DNA of 64,000 nucleotides from Paenibacillus sp. 32O-W (GCF_007679495.1 NZ_VEGP01000023.1:1-64000), one strand, 5' to 3'. Shown: positions 1-8,888, numbered from the stretch's first letter. The notes: a model not told the origin generated them from the letters alone. A program made the numbers and translations.

Positions 1-76
1 TGCGTTAATTGCGCACGTACGGATCTGTGAGGGGTAAGGGGCACAATCCTCGAAGGAAAGGCCCCGCCTACTCGAC
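1..76 (+). mobile_element. 3' end of a group II intron (domains V and VI)
   Basis: The first bases read as the 3' strand of a domain V hairpin (GCACGTACGGATC, about 12-24). They are followed by a domain VI stem: GAGGGG / GGGGC at about 29-42 pairs with GCCCC / CTACTC at about 61-73. The capping hairpin is TCCT-CGA-AGGA (48-58). The expected bulged branch-point A lies in CCTAC, and the intron would end near CTCGAC at 76. The rest of the intron, including any reverse transcriptase gene, lies outside the window. The identification rests on the domain V/VI pattern known for bacterial retrointrons; the exact 3' splice point is inferred. Confidence 0.75.
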
Positions 77-378
77 CAGGCTTCGGCCAAAAACAAAGTT
101 CGTAAAATGGAGTTATTTTACATTTATCATAAAAGGCTGCCTGATGTTGAAAAAAGAAAGGCGTAGGTCTATTGTGCCTCCTCGAAAGGAAAGGCATGGG
201 CCCGTTGATCCAGGTAGGAAAGACTTCCCGGGTATTGAGAAACAAAAGGACTTAGAAAAAAAGGGATTATATGGAGCAAGAAGGTTGCCAAAGGTAAATA
301 ATATGATATTATTTTAATATGGTAAAGTGATAACGTAATAAAATAATACATCTCTTTTTTAGGGAAGGAGAGACATGG
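77..378. other. Intergenic stretch between intron end and HAD gene
   Basis: About 300 bases without a convincing gene. A frame open from position 9 to 317 runs out of the intron and has basic, low-quality composition, so I do not call it. A small hairpin (GTGCC, TCCT-CGAA-AGGA, GGCAT) lies at about 175-200. The last 80 bases are AT-rich and should hold the promoter of the following gene, but no clear -35/-10 pair stands out. The binding site GGAAGGAG (364-370 region) precedes the HAD start. Confidence 0.5.
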
Positions 379-1035
379 ATGATCCGAGCGGTTGTTTTCG
401 ATTTTGACGGACTGATCCGGGATACGGAAACGTATGAATACTATTCATTTGTTAATCTGCTTGGAGAATATGGAGTAGAGCTGCCCCTTGAATTATACAG
501 CAGCAGAATCGGCGGGGATACGAATACCTTCTGCCCATACTCCTACCTGGAATCTTCCATCGGCAGGACGCTGGAACGAGAACGTCTGAGAGAACGCCGG
601 AGAGAAATCTATGCTGAACTTATTCATACGGAGAAGACCAGACCCGGGGTGGAGGATTATTTGCAAGCCGCACGGAGGATGGGATTGCGGATCGGCTTGG
701 CCTCGAGCGCCCCTTCGAGTTGGGTGATGCCGAACTTGGAGGAGCTGGGGCTGGTCCCGTATTTTGAATGTATCCGGACGCATGAAGATGCGGTTCGCGT
801 TAAGCCCGATCCCGAGCTATATCTCAACGTGTTGGATGCCTTGGGGGTGAATCCGCAGCAGGCAGTAGCCTTTGAAGATTCTCCTAATGGGGCTTTGGCT
901 GCTATCAGAGCTAATATGCGTTGTGTCATTGTCCCGAACAAGCTGACTGAACAATTGACCTTCGGACATTATGATTTGCGCCTGAACTCCATGAAGGATA
1001 TGGGGCTGGAAGAGGTGCTTGCCCGCCTCGGCTGA
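379..1035 (+). CDS. HAD-superfamily hydrolase (phosphatase/phosphoglucomutase-like)
   Basis: 218 residues. The haloacid dehalogenase motif I DFDG is at residues 8-11 (nucleophile Asp8), motif II is in LASSAP near residue 112, the Lys of motif III is in VKPDPELY, and motif IV is FEDSPNG. The insert between motifs I and II is helical, as in the beta-phosphoglucomutase/GPH group of small-molecule phosphatases. The substrate cannot be read from the sequence. The start ATG at 379 has a GGAG binding site about 8 bases upstream; the overlapping ATG at 375 is out of frame. It stands alone before the rplU promoter and is not part of the conserved rplU neighbourhood, so its position may be lineage-specific. 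Confidence 0.88.
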   Translation: MIRAVVFDFDGLIRDTETYEYYSFVNLLGEYGVELPLELYSSRIGGDTNTFCPYSYLESSIGRTLERERLRERRREIYAELIHTEKTRPGVEDYLQAARRMGLRIGLASSAPSSWVMPNLEELGLVPYFECIRTHEDAVRVKPDPELYLNVLDALGVNPQQAVAFEDSPNGALAAIRANMRCVIVPNKLTEQLTFGHYDLRLNSMKDMGLEEVLARLG

Positions 1036-1080
1036 ATGGGCAGAAGAATTCCGGCCATCCGCTGGGCTATCGTTAATTTT

Positions 1081-1109
1081 TTGAATTGATTTACGGGATA
1101 TAATATGAT
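1081..1109 (+). promoter_or_regulatory. Sigma-A promoter of rplU-prp-rpmA
   Basis: TTGAAT (1081-1086) and TATGAT (1104-1109) are separated by 17 bases. The position about 125 bases before rplU leaves room for the untranslated leader. Confidence 0.7.
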
Positions 1110-1115
1110 AGAATG

Positions 1116-1231
1116 ATTCAGTATGTTGCAGCAGCATGCTGTAACCGCGCATGTCGGGTTATCAAGAGACCGGGCTCCGCAAGGGCAAGGCCACCTGGAC
1201 GATGGCGAGTCTGAGACATGAGGAGGTGCAA
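1116..1231 (+). promoter_or_regulatory. Probable ribosomal protein L21 leader
   Basis: The 5' UTR of rplU between the promoter and the binding site GAGGAGGTG is over 100 bases long, GC-rich and able to fold (for example GGGCTCCGCAAGGGC near 1173 and complementary stretches around it). Firmicutes often carry an autoregulatory L21 leader here. The call rests on position and foldability, not on a matched consensus. Confidence 0.5.
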
Positions 1232-1234
1232 CGA

Positions 1235-1546
1235 ATGTACGCAATTATCGAAACTGGCGGAAAGCAGTACAAGGTTCAAGAAGGCGATGCTATTTACATC
1301 GAGAAGCTGGATGTTAACGAAGGCGATGTGGTTACTTTCGACCGTGTTCTTCTCGTTTCGGGAGACAAAGGCGTTTCGATCGGATCTCCGGTCGTATCCG
1401 GCGCTTCGGTTTCCGCGAAAGTGGAGAAGCAGGGCAAAGGCCGCAAAGTGATCGTTTACAAGTACAAAGCTAAGAAGAACTATCGCCGCAAGCAAGGACA
1501 CCGTCAACCGTACACTAAAGTAGTGATCGAAAAGATTCAAGCGTAA
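1235..1546 (+). CDS. rplU: 50S ribosomal protein L21
   Basis: 103 residues beginning [14 protein letters not shown], the standard L21 start, and ending in the basic C-terminal segment with [15 protein letters not shown], typical of contact with 23S rRNA. The ORF is open from 1151, but the ATG at 1235 has GGAGGTG about 6 bases upstream and matches family length, so the longer form is rejected. It is first in the rplU-prp-rpmA operon, the universal Firmicute arrangement. Confidence 0.98.
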   Translation: MYAIIETGGKQYKVQEGDAIYIEKLDVNEGDVVTFDRVLLVSGDKGVSIGSPVVSGASVSAKVEKQGKGRKVIVYKYKAKKNYRRKQGHRQPYTKVVIEKIQA

Positions 1547-1559
1547 CCGGAGCCTTCCG

Positions 1560-1916
1560 ATGATTAAAGTAATCATTACGCGACGGGCATCGGATGAGAC
1601 CATTGAATCCTTCTCTGTGAAAGGACATGCCGACTTTGCCGAATCCGGCAAAGATATCGTTTGTGCCGGTGTTTCGGCCGTAACGATCGGAACGATTAAT
1701 GCCGTTGAAGAGTTGCTAGGCATTGCACCGGACACCGAGATGAAGAGCGGCTGGCTTACGGCCTGCTTTCCGGACGGACTCCCGCAGGAGCAAGAGGAGA
1801 AGCTTCAGCTGCTGCTGGAAGCTATGGTGGTCACGTTGAAATCCATTGAACAATCATACGGTTCCTATATAACGGTTAAGAATAAATTGGGAAAAGGAGG
1901 TAGACAGACATGTTGA
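1560..1916 (+). CDS. prp: Ribosomal-processing cysteine protease Prp
   Basis: 118 residues (YsxB family). In Firmicutes Prp removes the N-terminal extension of ribosomal protein L27, an essential maturation step. The catalytic pair is visible: His23 in KGHADF and Cys35 in IVCAGVS. Its substrate is encoded directly downstream and carries the matching cleavage site. The stop codon overlaps the start of rpmA by 7 bases, implying coupled translation of protease and substrate. Confidence 0.96.
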   Translation: MIKVIITRRASDETIESFSVKGHADFAESGKDIVCAGVSAVTIGTINAVEELLGIAPDTEMKSGWLTACFPDGLPQEQEEKLQLLLEAMVVTLKSIEQSYGSYITVKNKLGKGGRQTC

Positions 1917-2221
1917 AGTTAAATCTTCAGTTGTTCGCATCGAAGAAGGGTGTCGGTTCCACGAAGAACGGACGTGACAGCATTGCCAAGCGTCTGGGTG
2001 TCAAGCGTGCCGACGGCCAATTGGTAACGGCAGGAAGCATCCTGGTTCGCCAACGCGGAACCAAGATTCATCCGGGAACGAATGTCGGCATCGGTTCCGA
2101 CGATACTTTGTTTGCGAAAGTGGAAGGCGTTGTTAAGTTTGAACGCTGGGGCCGCGATCGCAAGAAAGTGAGCGTCTACCCGGCTGAAGCTGCCCCTGTA
2201 GCAGCAGCAGTAGAAAGATAA
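1910..2221 (+). CDS. rpmA: 50S ribosomal protein L27 with cleavable N-terminal extension
   Basis: 103 residues. The N-terminus [18 protein letters not shown] carries the Firmicute-type nine-or-ten-residue extension, with predicted Prp cleavage after LQLFA so that mature L27 starts at Ser11. L27 reaches the peptidyl-transferase centre, so removal of this tail is needed for function. The strong binding site AAAAGGAGG lies at 1892-1900. It is the last gene before a terminator. Confidence 0.98.
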   Translation: MLKLNLQLFASKKGVGSTKNGRDSIAKRLGVKRADGQLVTAGSILVRQRGTKIHPGTNVGIGSDDTLFAKVEGVVKFERWGRDRKKVSVYPAEAAPVAAAVER

Positions 2222-2235
2222 TCAACGGTGAACAG

Positions 2236-2264
2236 ACTCCGGCAGCTTCTGCCGGAGTTTTTTT
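2236..2264 (+). terminator. Intrinsic terminator after rpmA
   Basis: A perfect 10-bp stem ACTCCGGCAG / CTGCCGGAGT with a CTT loop, followed by seven T. It ends the rplU operon. Confidence 0.92.
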
Positions 2265-2383
2265 CGCTCTGAACAGTGTGTCCCATGACATTCGCCGGAT
2301 CATTCTTAAGTTAGGCGGATGCAGTTCGAGTAGGAAAATGCTATACTTGAACAATGTGGAATCCATAGGGGACGGTGCAAGCC

Positions 2384-3118
2384 ATGAGCCGGATGAAATT
2401 GCTGCAGGCATTGACATTGGTTATTTTTGTTGCCTCATTATTAAGTCTTGCTGCATATGCGATGCCATTTTTTGCACGCTGGTCGTTCGCTGCACTGCTG
2501 GTTGTAAGCGGTTATGCTTTCCTCAGGCTGGAGCAAGCCCGCCGGCAAGCGGCCTGTGATGATCGGCTTATACAGACGGTGAGTCATCATCGGCATGATT
2601 GGATGAATGATTTTCAAGTGCTGCTCGGTTTAATGAAGCTCAAGAAATTTGATAGTATGCAGCCTTATATGGATAAAATAAAAGCAAGAATGCATCAGGA
2701 AAGCTGCATGGCCAAGTTGGGCTCTTCTTCGTTAATCGCGTATTTGATGTCATTTCGTGCGGACAAGCGCCCGCTGGAATTGGAGGTAAACGTTGAGCAG
2801 GAAATTAATCTGGCACAGCTAAATGTAGAGAAGGACGGGGTGACCTCCCTGCTGAAGGAGACCGTGGAATGTTTCTGCGGCTGTGCGCAAGGGAGCGACG
2901 GGGAACCAAACCGGCTAAGCATCGAAATAGGGCTGGAGGACACGGACTTGCTGCTTGACTTTGTCTATGACGGAAATTATCGCGAGGATCTGCTGGGAGA
3001 GGCTGTGACGGCGATGAAGAAACGCCGGAATAACAGCCGGGTTTACATAGAGGAGGAAATCGGTCAGAACCATGTCGTGCTTACCTGCCGATTTAAGAAT
3101 GCAGCGGGCCGGATATGA
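2384..3118 (+). CDS. spo0B: Sporulation phosphotransferase Spo0B
   Basis: 244 residues. Spo0B passes phosphate from Spo0F to Spo0A in the sporulation phosphorelay. The signature HHRHDWMNDFQ is present; by comparison with B. subtilis Spo0B (RHDWMN, phospho-His30) the acceptor here is His71. Unlike B. subtilis Spo0B, this protein begins with two hydrophobic segments (about residues 8-26 and 34-47), so it is probably membrane-anchored. The C-terminal half is the degenerate ATPase-like dimer fold. ATG 2384 is preferred; GTG 2375 is also in frame but too close to AGGGGAC. It sits before obg as in Bacillus. Confidence 0.88.
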   Translation: MSRMKLLQALTLVIFVASLLSLAAYAMPFFARWSFAALLVVSGYAFLRLEQARRQAACDDRLIQTVSHHRHDWMNDFQVLLGLMKLKKFDSMQPYMDKIKARMHQESCMAKLGSSSLIAYLMSFRADKRPLELEVNVEQEINLAQLNVEKDGVTSLLKETVECFCGCAQGSDGEPNRLSIEIGLEDTDLLLDFVYDGNYREDLLGEAVTAMKKRRNNSRVYIEEEIGQNHVVLTCRFKNAAGRI

Positions 3119-3173
3119 GAACAAGCTGTGCGTATCTATACTATAGATGTAGGAAATTCGGGGTGAACCGTTT

Positions 3174-4481
3174 ATGTTTGTAGATAAGGCCAAGATTTAC
3201 GTAAAAGGCGGCGATGGAGGAGACGGAATAGTTGCCTTCCGGAGGGAAAAATATGTTCCCGAAGGCGGTCCGGCGGGTGGAGACGGAGGACGCGGAGGCG
3301 ACGTCATCTTTCGCGTGGACGAAGGGCTGCGGACGCTGATGGATTTTCGGTATCAGCGTCATTTCAAGGCTCCGCGCGGCGTTAAAGGAAGGAATAAATC
3401 GATGCATGGCGCCAATGCGGAAGATATGATCGTTAGGGTGCCGCCGGGAACGGTCGTTATCGATGACGATACTCAAGAGATCATCGCCGATCTTACCACA
3501 CACGGTCAAGAAGTTGTAGTCGCCAAGGGTGGAAGAGGGGGACGTGGAAATACCCGCTTTGTTACCGCCAAGCATACGGCCCCGGAAATTGCCGAGAAGG
3601 GTGAGGAAGGCCAGGAACGGTGGGTTATCCTTGAATTGAAGGTGATGGCCGATGTAGGGCTTGTCGGTTTTCCAAGCGTGGGCAAATCCACACTGCTTTC
3701 CGTCGTTTCGGCCGCACGGCCGAAAATTGCGGATTATCCCTTTACTACCCTGACACCCAATCTGGGAGTGGTGGACGTCGGGGACGGAAGAAGCTTCGTC
3801 ATGGCGGATTTGCCGGGCCTGATTGAAGGCGCTCATCAAGGTGTGGGATTGGGCCATGAATTTCTGCGCCATATCGAGCGCACCCGGATCATTGTCCATG
3901 TTGTGGACATGGCTGTCACTGAGGAAGAGGGAAGAGATCCCTATGACGATTGGCTCAAGATCAACGAGGAAATCAAGCTTTATAATGCCAAGTTGGAGGA
4001 ACGTCCGCAGTTGGTAGTTGCCAGCAAAATGGATATTCCTGGGGCGGAAGAGAAGCTGCAGCGCTTTAGGCAGCTTCTGCTGGAGAACCATGGAATCGAG
4101 GAAGTGCTTCCTATCTCCGCAGCTACGCGCGAAGGAATCCAGGAGCTGATCTACAAGGTGGCAGATCAATTGGACGCCATTCCGGACGCACCGCATGTGG
4201 AAGAAGTGCCGGAAGCGGAAGAACGGAAGATCTACCGTTACGAAGAAAAGACCGATACAGGCTTCACTATCCGTCGGGAGAACGAAGTCTATGTCGTTGA
4301 AAGTCCCACTATTGAGAACTTGTTGAAACGAACCCAGTTCGGCTCGCATGATGCGGTGATGCGGTTCGCCCGTATTATGCGCAAGATGGGCGTTGACGAT
4401 GAATTGCGCAAACGCGGAGCTACCGACGGAACCATTATCCGGATTGGAGATTTTGAGTTCGAGTTTGTTGAGCAGGGGTAA
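3174..4481 (+). CDS. obg: GTPase Obg (CgtA)
   Basis: 435 residues. Glycine-rich Obg fold at residues 1-158 ([22 protein letters not shown]). The G domain follows: G1 GFPSVGKS beginning at Gly165, switch/G2 with YPFTTLTP, G3 DLPGLIEG, G4 ASKMD. A C-terminal OCT domain occupies about residues 355-428. Obg binds the large ribosomal subunit and links ribosome assembly, (p)ppGpp and sporulation onset. It lies 55 bases after spo0B, the same pairing as in Bacillus. Confidence 0.98.
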   Translation: MFVDKAKIYVKGGDGGDGIVAFRREKYVPEGGPAGGDGGRGGDVIFRVDEGLRTLMDFRYQRHFKAPRGVKGRNKSMHGANAEDMIVRVPPGTVVIDDDTQEIIADLTTHGQEVVVAKGGRGGRGNTRFVTAKHTAPEIAEKGEEGQERWVILELKVMADVGLVGFPSVGKSTLLSVVSAARPKIADYPFTTLTPNLGVVDVGDGRSFVMADLPGLIEGAHQGVGLGHEFLRHIERTRIIVHVVDMAVTEEEGRDPYDDWLKINEEIKLYNAKLEERPQLVVASKMDIPGAEEKLQRFRQLLLENHGIEEVLPISAATREGIQELIYKVADQLDAIPDAPHVEEVPEAEERKIYRYEEKTDTGFTIRRENEVYVVESPTIENLLKRTQFGSHDAVMRFARIMRKMGVDDELRKRGATDGTIIRIGDFEFEFVEQG

Positions 4482-4494
4482 AGACGGCCTTTAA

Positions 4495-4589
4495 TCTGAT
4501 TATAGGGGATAACGGCCCACAGGGGCTGGGCTGGAGAGACAATAGTCTCACCTGGGAATCACGATTGAAACTCGTGACCCCGGAAATAG
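4495..4589 (+). ncRNA. Structured non-coding stretch between obg and pheB
   Basis: Three consecutive hairpins precede the terminator: GCCCA (4515-4519)/TGGGC (4527-4531), GAGAC-AATA-GTCTC (4536-4549), and CACGA (4560-4564)/TCGTG (4572-4576) extended outward by GGG/CCC. With the terminator at 4590-4631 this makes a compact four-helix 3' UTR or small RNA. I recognise no known family and no promoter of its own. Confidence 0.4.
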
Positions 4590-4631
4590 GCAGACCGCCT
4601 TTCCATGAGGGAAGGCGAGGCTGCGTTTTTT
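4590..4631 (+). terminator. Intrinsic terminator after obg
   Basis: A stem from GCAG...GCCTTTCC (4590-4605) to GGGAAGGC...GCTGC (4610-4624) with an ATGA-type loop, then TTTTTT and a further T-rich tract. Confidence 0.85.
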
Positions 4632-4665
4632 CTTTTTGCACATGCTCGCGGTTAATAATTGCCTA

Positions 4666-4694
4666 TTGCCACCAAGCAGGGTATCCGTTATAAT
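4666..4694 (+). promoter_or_regulatory. Sigma-A promoter of pheB
   Basis: TTGCCA (4666-4671), a 17-base spacer, and perfect TATAAT (4689-4694). Transcription would begin near 4701, about 40 bases before the coding start. Confidence 0.75.
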
Positions 4695-4742
4695 GTCCAC
4701 TATATAGAAACAAAAGTATGTATGGGGAGGACGATTGGCAAT

Positions 4743-5195
4743 ATGTCCGCTAGAAATGAAAGGGAGCCTTTTTATCTGGTTAGAGAAGATATATTGCCGG
4801 AAGCCGTTCTGAAAACGATGGAGGCCAAGGACCTGCTGGCCCGGGGCGAAGCGAAGACGATCCATGAAGCTGTCGACAAGGTCGGGATCAGTCGAAGTGC
4901 CTTCTATAAATACAGAGACGGCATCTATCCTTTGAACAAGGTGGACAGGGAGAGAATTGTGACGGTCTCCATGAATCTGGAGCACCGTTCAGGCATTTTG
5001 TCCAAGGTGCTGGCTTGTATTGCCGGCCTGGAAGGGAATGTGCTCACTATTCATCAGAGCATCCCGCTGCAGGGGATGGCTAACGTCGTTATTTCTGTAG
5101 ATACTTCCCGAATGGACGATCCGATTAGCGGCATGCTGGAAGCCTTGAATAATATGGACGGGGTTCGCAAAGCACTCGTCATCGGGCAGGGATAG
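4743..5195 (+). CDS. pheB: ACT domain-containing protein PheB
   Basis: 150 residues, PheB/UPF0735 family. The N-terminal part has the conserved FYLVREDILPEAV and a helix-turn-helix-like SRSAFYKYRDGI segment. The C-terminal ACT domain starts about residue 75 (MNLEHRSGILSKVL) and is likely an amino-acid sensor; PheB lies next to pheA in Bacillus, suggesting a phenylalanine-linked role, though no catalytic activity is known. ATG 4743 is chosen because it matches family length; GGGGAGG (4724-4730) is the binding site. Here hom-thrC-thrB separates it from pheA. Confidence 0.9.
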   Translation: MSARNEREPFYLVREDILPEAVLKTMEAKDLLARGEAKTIHEAVDKVGISRSAFYKYRDGIYPLNKVDRERIVTVSMNLEHRSGILSKVLACIAGLEGNVLTIHQSIPLQGMANVVISVDTSRMDDPISGMLEALNNMDGVRKALVIGQG

Positions 5196-5368
5196 CTTTG
5201 TCCGACCGGTTCGGGAGACCGGGAACGGGACGATTTCCACTCATTGGCGGGAAACGAGAGCAGGATGGACGGGAATCTCCATTCAAGAGAACCGCGATCA
5301 GATTTATTTTAGTGCGATGTATTTCCTTGCGGGTGCCGGAATTCCGGACAGACCTGCAGTAGCTTCAT

Positions 5369-5398
5369 TTGCCTAGCTAATAGGGCCGGGCATATATA
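5369..5398 (+). promoter_or_regulatory. Candidate promoter of hom-thrC-thrB
   Basis: TTGCCT (5369-5374), an 18-base spacer and TATATA (5393-5398), about 40 bases before hom. The 240-base gap from pheB to hom shows no other clear element. Confidence 0.5.
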
Positions 5399-5436
5399 CA
5401 CGAGAATAGAAAGACTGGAAGATGGGGGAATAGTGG

Positions 5437-6723
5437 ATGAAGCCGATAAAAGCGGGATTGCTTGGTTTGGGAACGGTAGGGACGGGCGTGGTCCGGATTG
5501 TGGAAGGACACCAGGAAGATTTGGTCATGCAAACGGGTTCTTCTCTCACCATAGAGAAGATTCTGGTCAAGAACCGCAGCAAGGAGAGAAGCATTACTGT
5601 CGGACCGGATAAGCTTACGGAGGATCCGTGGGAGATTATCAACCATGAAGAGATTGATGTTGTTGTGGAGGTTATGGGGGGAATTGAGCCCGCCAGAACC
5701 TATATACTTGAAGCCCTGAGCCGCGGCAAGCATGTAGTCACCGCCAATAAGGATTTAATGGCTCTTCACGGGCAGGAGATTCTCGCCAAGGCAGCGGAGA
5801 ACGGCTGCGATGTCTTCTATGAAGCGAGCGTGGCGGGGGGAATCCCCATTATCCGTACGCTGGTGGAAGGCTTTGCCTCGGACAGAATTACGAAAATTAT
5901 GGGAATTGTGAACGGCACTACCAATTATATTTTAACTAAAATGAGCCAGGAAGGGGCTTCCTACGAGGATGTTCTGAAGGAAGCTCAGGAGCTGGGGTAT
6001 GCCGAGGCTGACCCAACATCCGATGTGGAGGGGCTCGATGCCGCCAGGAAAATGACGATTCTCGCCACACTGGGCTTTAACGTCAATGTATCTCTGGACG
6101 ATGTGAGTGTTAAGGGAATCAGCTCGATTTCGAAAGAGGACATTCTGTATGCGAAGAAGCTCGGGTATGAAGTGAAGCTTCTTGGAATAGCGGAACGCAA
6201 GGATGACTCGATCAGCGTTACGGTACAGCCTACGATGGTTAACAGAAGCCATCCGTTGGCCTCCGTTAACGGAGTATTTAATGCTGTCTATGTATATGGC
6301 GAAGCTGTGGGAGAGACGATGTTCTATGGGCCGGGTGCCGGCGAGCTGCCTACGGCCACCTCGATTGTGGCCGATCTGGTGGCGGTAGCCAAGAACCGGA
6401 ATCTGGGAGTCAGCGGCCGCAGAGTCTTTACCCCGTATAAAGAGAAGAAGCTCAGAACGGCGGAACAGGTCGATTATAAAAACTTTATGCTGCTCCATGT
6501 GGAGGACGAACCCGGAGTGCTTGCCAAAATTGCCAAAGTATTCGCACAGCATGAGGTTAGCCTGGAGTCGGTGCTGCAGCAGCCGAACCCGAACAATCCG
6601 AAAGCGGAGCTGATTATTATTACCCATGACGCCAACCAGGCGAGCATGACGAAGGTGCTTGAGGATTTCCAAACTTTGGACGGCATTGATAGAGTGCAAA
6701 GCGTGTATCGTGTGGAAGGCTGA
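5437..6723 (+). CDS. hom: Homoserine dehydrogenase
   Basis: 428 residues. It reduces aspartate semialdehyde to homoserine, the branch step to threonine and methionine. The Rossmann motif GLGTVG is at residues 10-15. TANKDLMA lies in the NAD(P) site, the signature block EADPTSDVEGLDAARK holds the catalytic Asp/Lys region, and a C-terminal ACT domain (about residues 350-428, LLHVEDEPGVLAK) is the usual threonine-feedback module of Gram-positive enzymes. ATG 5437 has GGGGGA upstream. It is the first gene of hom-thrC-thrB. Confidence 0.97.
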   Translation: MKPIKAGLLGLGTVGTGVVRIVEGHQEDLVMQTGSSLTIEKILVKNRSKERSITVGPDKLTEDPWEIINHEEIDVVVEVMGGIEPARTYILEALSRGKHVVTANKDLMALHGQEILAKAAENGCDVFYEASVAGGIPIIRTLVEGFASDRITKIMGIVNGTTNYILTKMSQEGASYEDVLKEAQELGYAEADPTSDVEGLDAARKMTILATLGFNVNVSLDDVSVKGISSISKEDILYAKKLGYEVKLLGIAERKDDSISVTVQPTMVNRSHPLASVNGVFNAVYVYGEAVGETMFYGPGAGELPTATSIVADLVAVAKNRNLGVSGRRVFTPYKEKKLRTAEQVDYKNFMLLHVEDEPGVLAKIAKVFAQHEVSLESVLQQPNPNNPKAELIIITHDANQASMTKVLEDFQTLDGIDRVQSVYRVEG

Positions 6724-6765
6724 TATCTGAAGAAGATATAAATTTATAATTAGGAGTCTGAAAAG

Positions 6766-7827
6766 ATGAGATATCTAGGATTGCTTGAAACTTACAAAGC
6801 TTATTTACCCGTAACGGATCGTACCCCAATGATTACTCTTCATGAGGGAAATACTCCACTCGTTCGCGCGGAGAAGCTGTCGGATGAGCTGGATTTGGAC
6901 GTTTATTTCAAATACGAGGGGCTTAATCCGACCGGTTCCTTCAAGGACCGCGGCATGGTTATGGCCGTTGCCAAAGCAATGGAGGAAGGAAGCCGGACGA
7001 TTATGTGCGCATCGACGGGGAATACTTCCGCTGCTGCAGCCGCCTATGCGGCACGCGGCAATTTAAACTGTATCGTCCTCATCCCTAACAATAATATTGC
7101 TCTCGGCAAGCTGGCCCAGGCGATAATTTATGGCGCCAAGGTAATCGCCATTGAAGGGAACTTCGACCGTGCTCTGGAAATCGTCCGGGAAATTACGGCC
7201 AAGCATCCGATCACATTGGTTAACTCCGTAAATCCATATCGGATTGAAGGTCAGAAAACCGCCGCATTCGAGGTTTGCGATCAGCTTGGCAAGGCGCCTG
7301 ATTATCTGGCCATACCGGTAGGGAATGCCGGGAACATTACGGCTTACTGGAAAGGATTCAAGGAATACAATGAGCTTGGCAAAACCTCTTCCCTGCCTAA
7401 GATGATCGGCTTTGAGGCCGAAGGTGCCATGGCCATCGTTAAAGGCGAGCCTATCCGCGAGCCGGAGACGGTAGCTACGGCGATTCGGATCGGCAACCCG
7501 GCGAGCTGGACAGGTGCCGTTAATGCGGCCGAGGAGTCCGGAGGGCAGATTAATTATGTAACGGATGAAGAAATTCTGCACGCATACCGAACCATTGCCT
7601 CCAAGGAAGGAATTTTCGCCGAACCGGCTTCGGCCGCTTCGATAGCCGGGGTGATGAAGCTCAAGAAGGAAGGTTATTTTACAGGTGGAGAATCCGTGGT
7701 ATGCGTTCTGACCGGACATGGGCTTAAGGATCCGAATATCGCCATCAAGAGCGTAGAATCGGAGCCGCTTGTTGTCGAAGACAACGAACAGGCCGTTATG
7801 GAAGCTATCCGTAAGCTCGAATCGTAA
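6766..7827 (+). CDS. thrC: Threonine synthase
   Basis: 353 residues, PLP-dependent fold type II. It converts O-phosphohomoserine to threonine. The PLP lysine is Lys60 in GSFKDRG, and a phosphate-binding glycine loop ([11 protein letters not shown]) follows later. The length matches the short Bacillus-type (class 2) enzyme. The binding site TAGGAG lies before ATG 6766. It is 42 bases after hom and 21 bases before thrB. Confidence 0.97.
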   Translation: MRYLGLLETYKAYLPVTDRTPMITLHEGNTPLVRAEKLSDELDLDVYFKYEGLNPTGSFKDRGMVMAVAKAMEEGSRTIMCASTGNTSAAAAAYAARGNLNCIVLIPNNNIALGKLAQAIIYGAKVIAIEGNFDRALEIVREITAKHPITLVNSVNPYRIEGQKTAAFEVCDQLGKAPDYLAIPVGNAGNITAYWKGFKEYNELGKTSSLPKMIGFEAEGAMAIVKGEPIREPETVATAIRIGNPASWTGAVNAAEESGGQINYVTDEEILHAYRTIASKEGIFAEPASAASIAGVMKLKKEGYFTGGESVVCVLTGHGLKDPNIAIKSVESEPLVVEDNEQAVMEAIRKLES

Positions 7828-7848
7828 TAAGAAACCGGAGTGAACGAC

Positions 7849-8823
7849 ATGAACAAGGCAAAAGTCCGCGTCAAGGTTCCCGCCAGTACCGCCAATCTCG
7901 GACCGGGATTTGACAGCCTCGGAATGGCCCTCAACCTGTATGCTTGGATCGAAATGAAGGCATCCGATCGCACGGAGATTCAGCTCTACGGAGATCATAT
8001 GGAGCAGGTGCCGACCGATAAAAGCAACTTGATTTATAAGGTAGCACAAATGGTATTTGCGGAGGCGGGAGTAGAATGCCCGGAATTGGAAATATCCGTT
8101 TACAGCGAGATCCCGCTTACCCGCGGTCTGGGCAGCAGCGCATCGGCTATCGTCGGAGCGATGGCGGCGGCGAACCGGCTGATCGGCAGTCCGCTTTCGG
8201 ATGACAAGCTGTTCCAGATGTCCAGTGCCTTGGAGAAGCATCCCGACAACGTCGGTGCTTCTTTGTTCGGAGGCATTATAACGGCCTATTGGGATGGTTC
8301 GCGGGCGGAATATATCCGGATAGAACCGCGGCCGAATCTAGAGGTGCTCGTCGCTATTCCGGAGTTTCATCTGTCTACGGACAAGGCGAGGAAGGTTCTG
8401 CCTGAGCAGGTTCCTCTGAAGGATGCCGTCTTCAATGTCAGCCACACTTCCTTGCTGGTGGCTGCATTATGCAGCGGACGATATGATGTCATACGCCATG
8501 CGATGAAGGATGCGCTTCACCAGCCTTACCGTGCCTCCTTGATTCCGGGAATGAAGACAATACTGGACAAGGCTACGGATTATGGGGCATTAGGAGTAGC
8601 TCTTAGCGGGGCAGGACCTACGCTTCTCGCTTTAGTTGACGCGGAGAGCGAAAGCCGTTCCGAGCTGGAGCATTTTCTGTTATCGACGCTGCAAGGGGAG
8701 GGAGTGCCGGCACAGACGATGTGGTTGAAGCCTGCCCTGCATGGGGTTGAAGAACTCAATCATTTCGATGAGCAGCGGAGCTTCCTGGATAACGTGCGTA
8801 ACAGCCCGGAAGCCAGGCTATGA
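7849..8823 (+). CDS. thrB: Homoserine kinase
   Basis: 324 residues, GHMP kinase family. It phosphorylates homoserine to feed ThrC. The N-terminal PASTANLGPGFDSLG is typical, and the ATP-binding GHMP motif PLTRGLGSSASA is near residue 87. ATG 7849 has CCGGAG about 8 bases upstream; the in-frame GTG at 7840 overlaps that site and is rejected. Last gene of the threonine operon. Confidence 0.97.
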   Translation: MNKAKVRVKVPASTANLGPGFDSLGMALNLYAWIEMKASDRTEIQLYGDHMEQVPTDKSNLIYKVAQMVFAEAGVECPELEISVYSEIPLTRGLGSSASAIVGAMAAANRLIGSPLSDDKLFQMSSALEKHPDNVGASLFGGIITAYWDGSRAEYIRIEPRPNLEVLVAIPEFHLSTDKARKVLPEQVPLKDAVFNVSHTSLLVAALCSGRYDVIRHAMKDALHQPYRASLIPGMKTILDKATDYGALGVALSGAGPTLLALVDAESESRSELEHFLLSTLQGEGVPAQTMWLKPALHGVEELNHFDEQRSFLDNVRNSPEARL

Positions 8824-8859
8824 ACTACCGGTTTAGCTTCCGGGGAACAGGCCGCTGTC

Positions 8860-8888
8860 TTGCAATTTCGCATGGCAGGTGTTAAGAT
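8860..8888 (+). promoter_or_regulatory. Candidate promoter of pheA-ilvE
   Basis: TTGCAA (8860-8865), a 17-base spacer, TAAGAT (8883-8888). Each hexamer matches four of six consensus bases. Confidence 0.4.

Noticed and set aside
174-200. Second CCTCGAAAGGAAAGGC hairpin resembling the domain VI cap of the intron
   Set aside because: It lacks the domain V strand and the CTACTCGAC end; similarity is limited to a short GNRA-like stem.
9-317. 102-residue frame at the window start
   Set aside because: It begins inside the group II intron end, is highly basic, and lacks a ribosome site.
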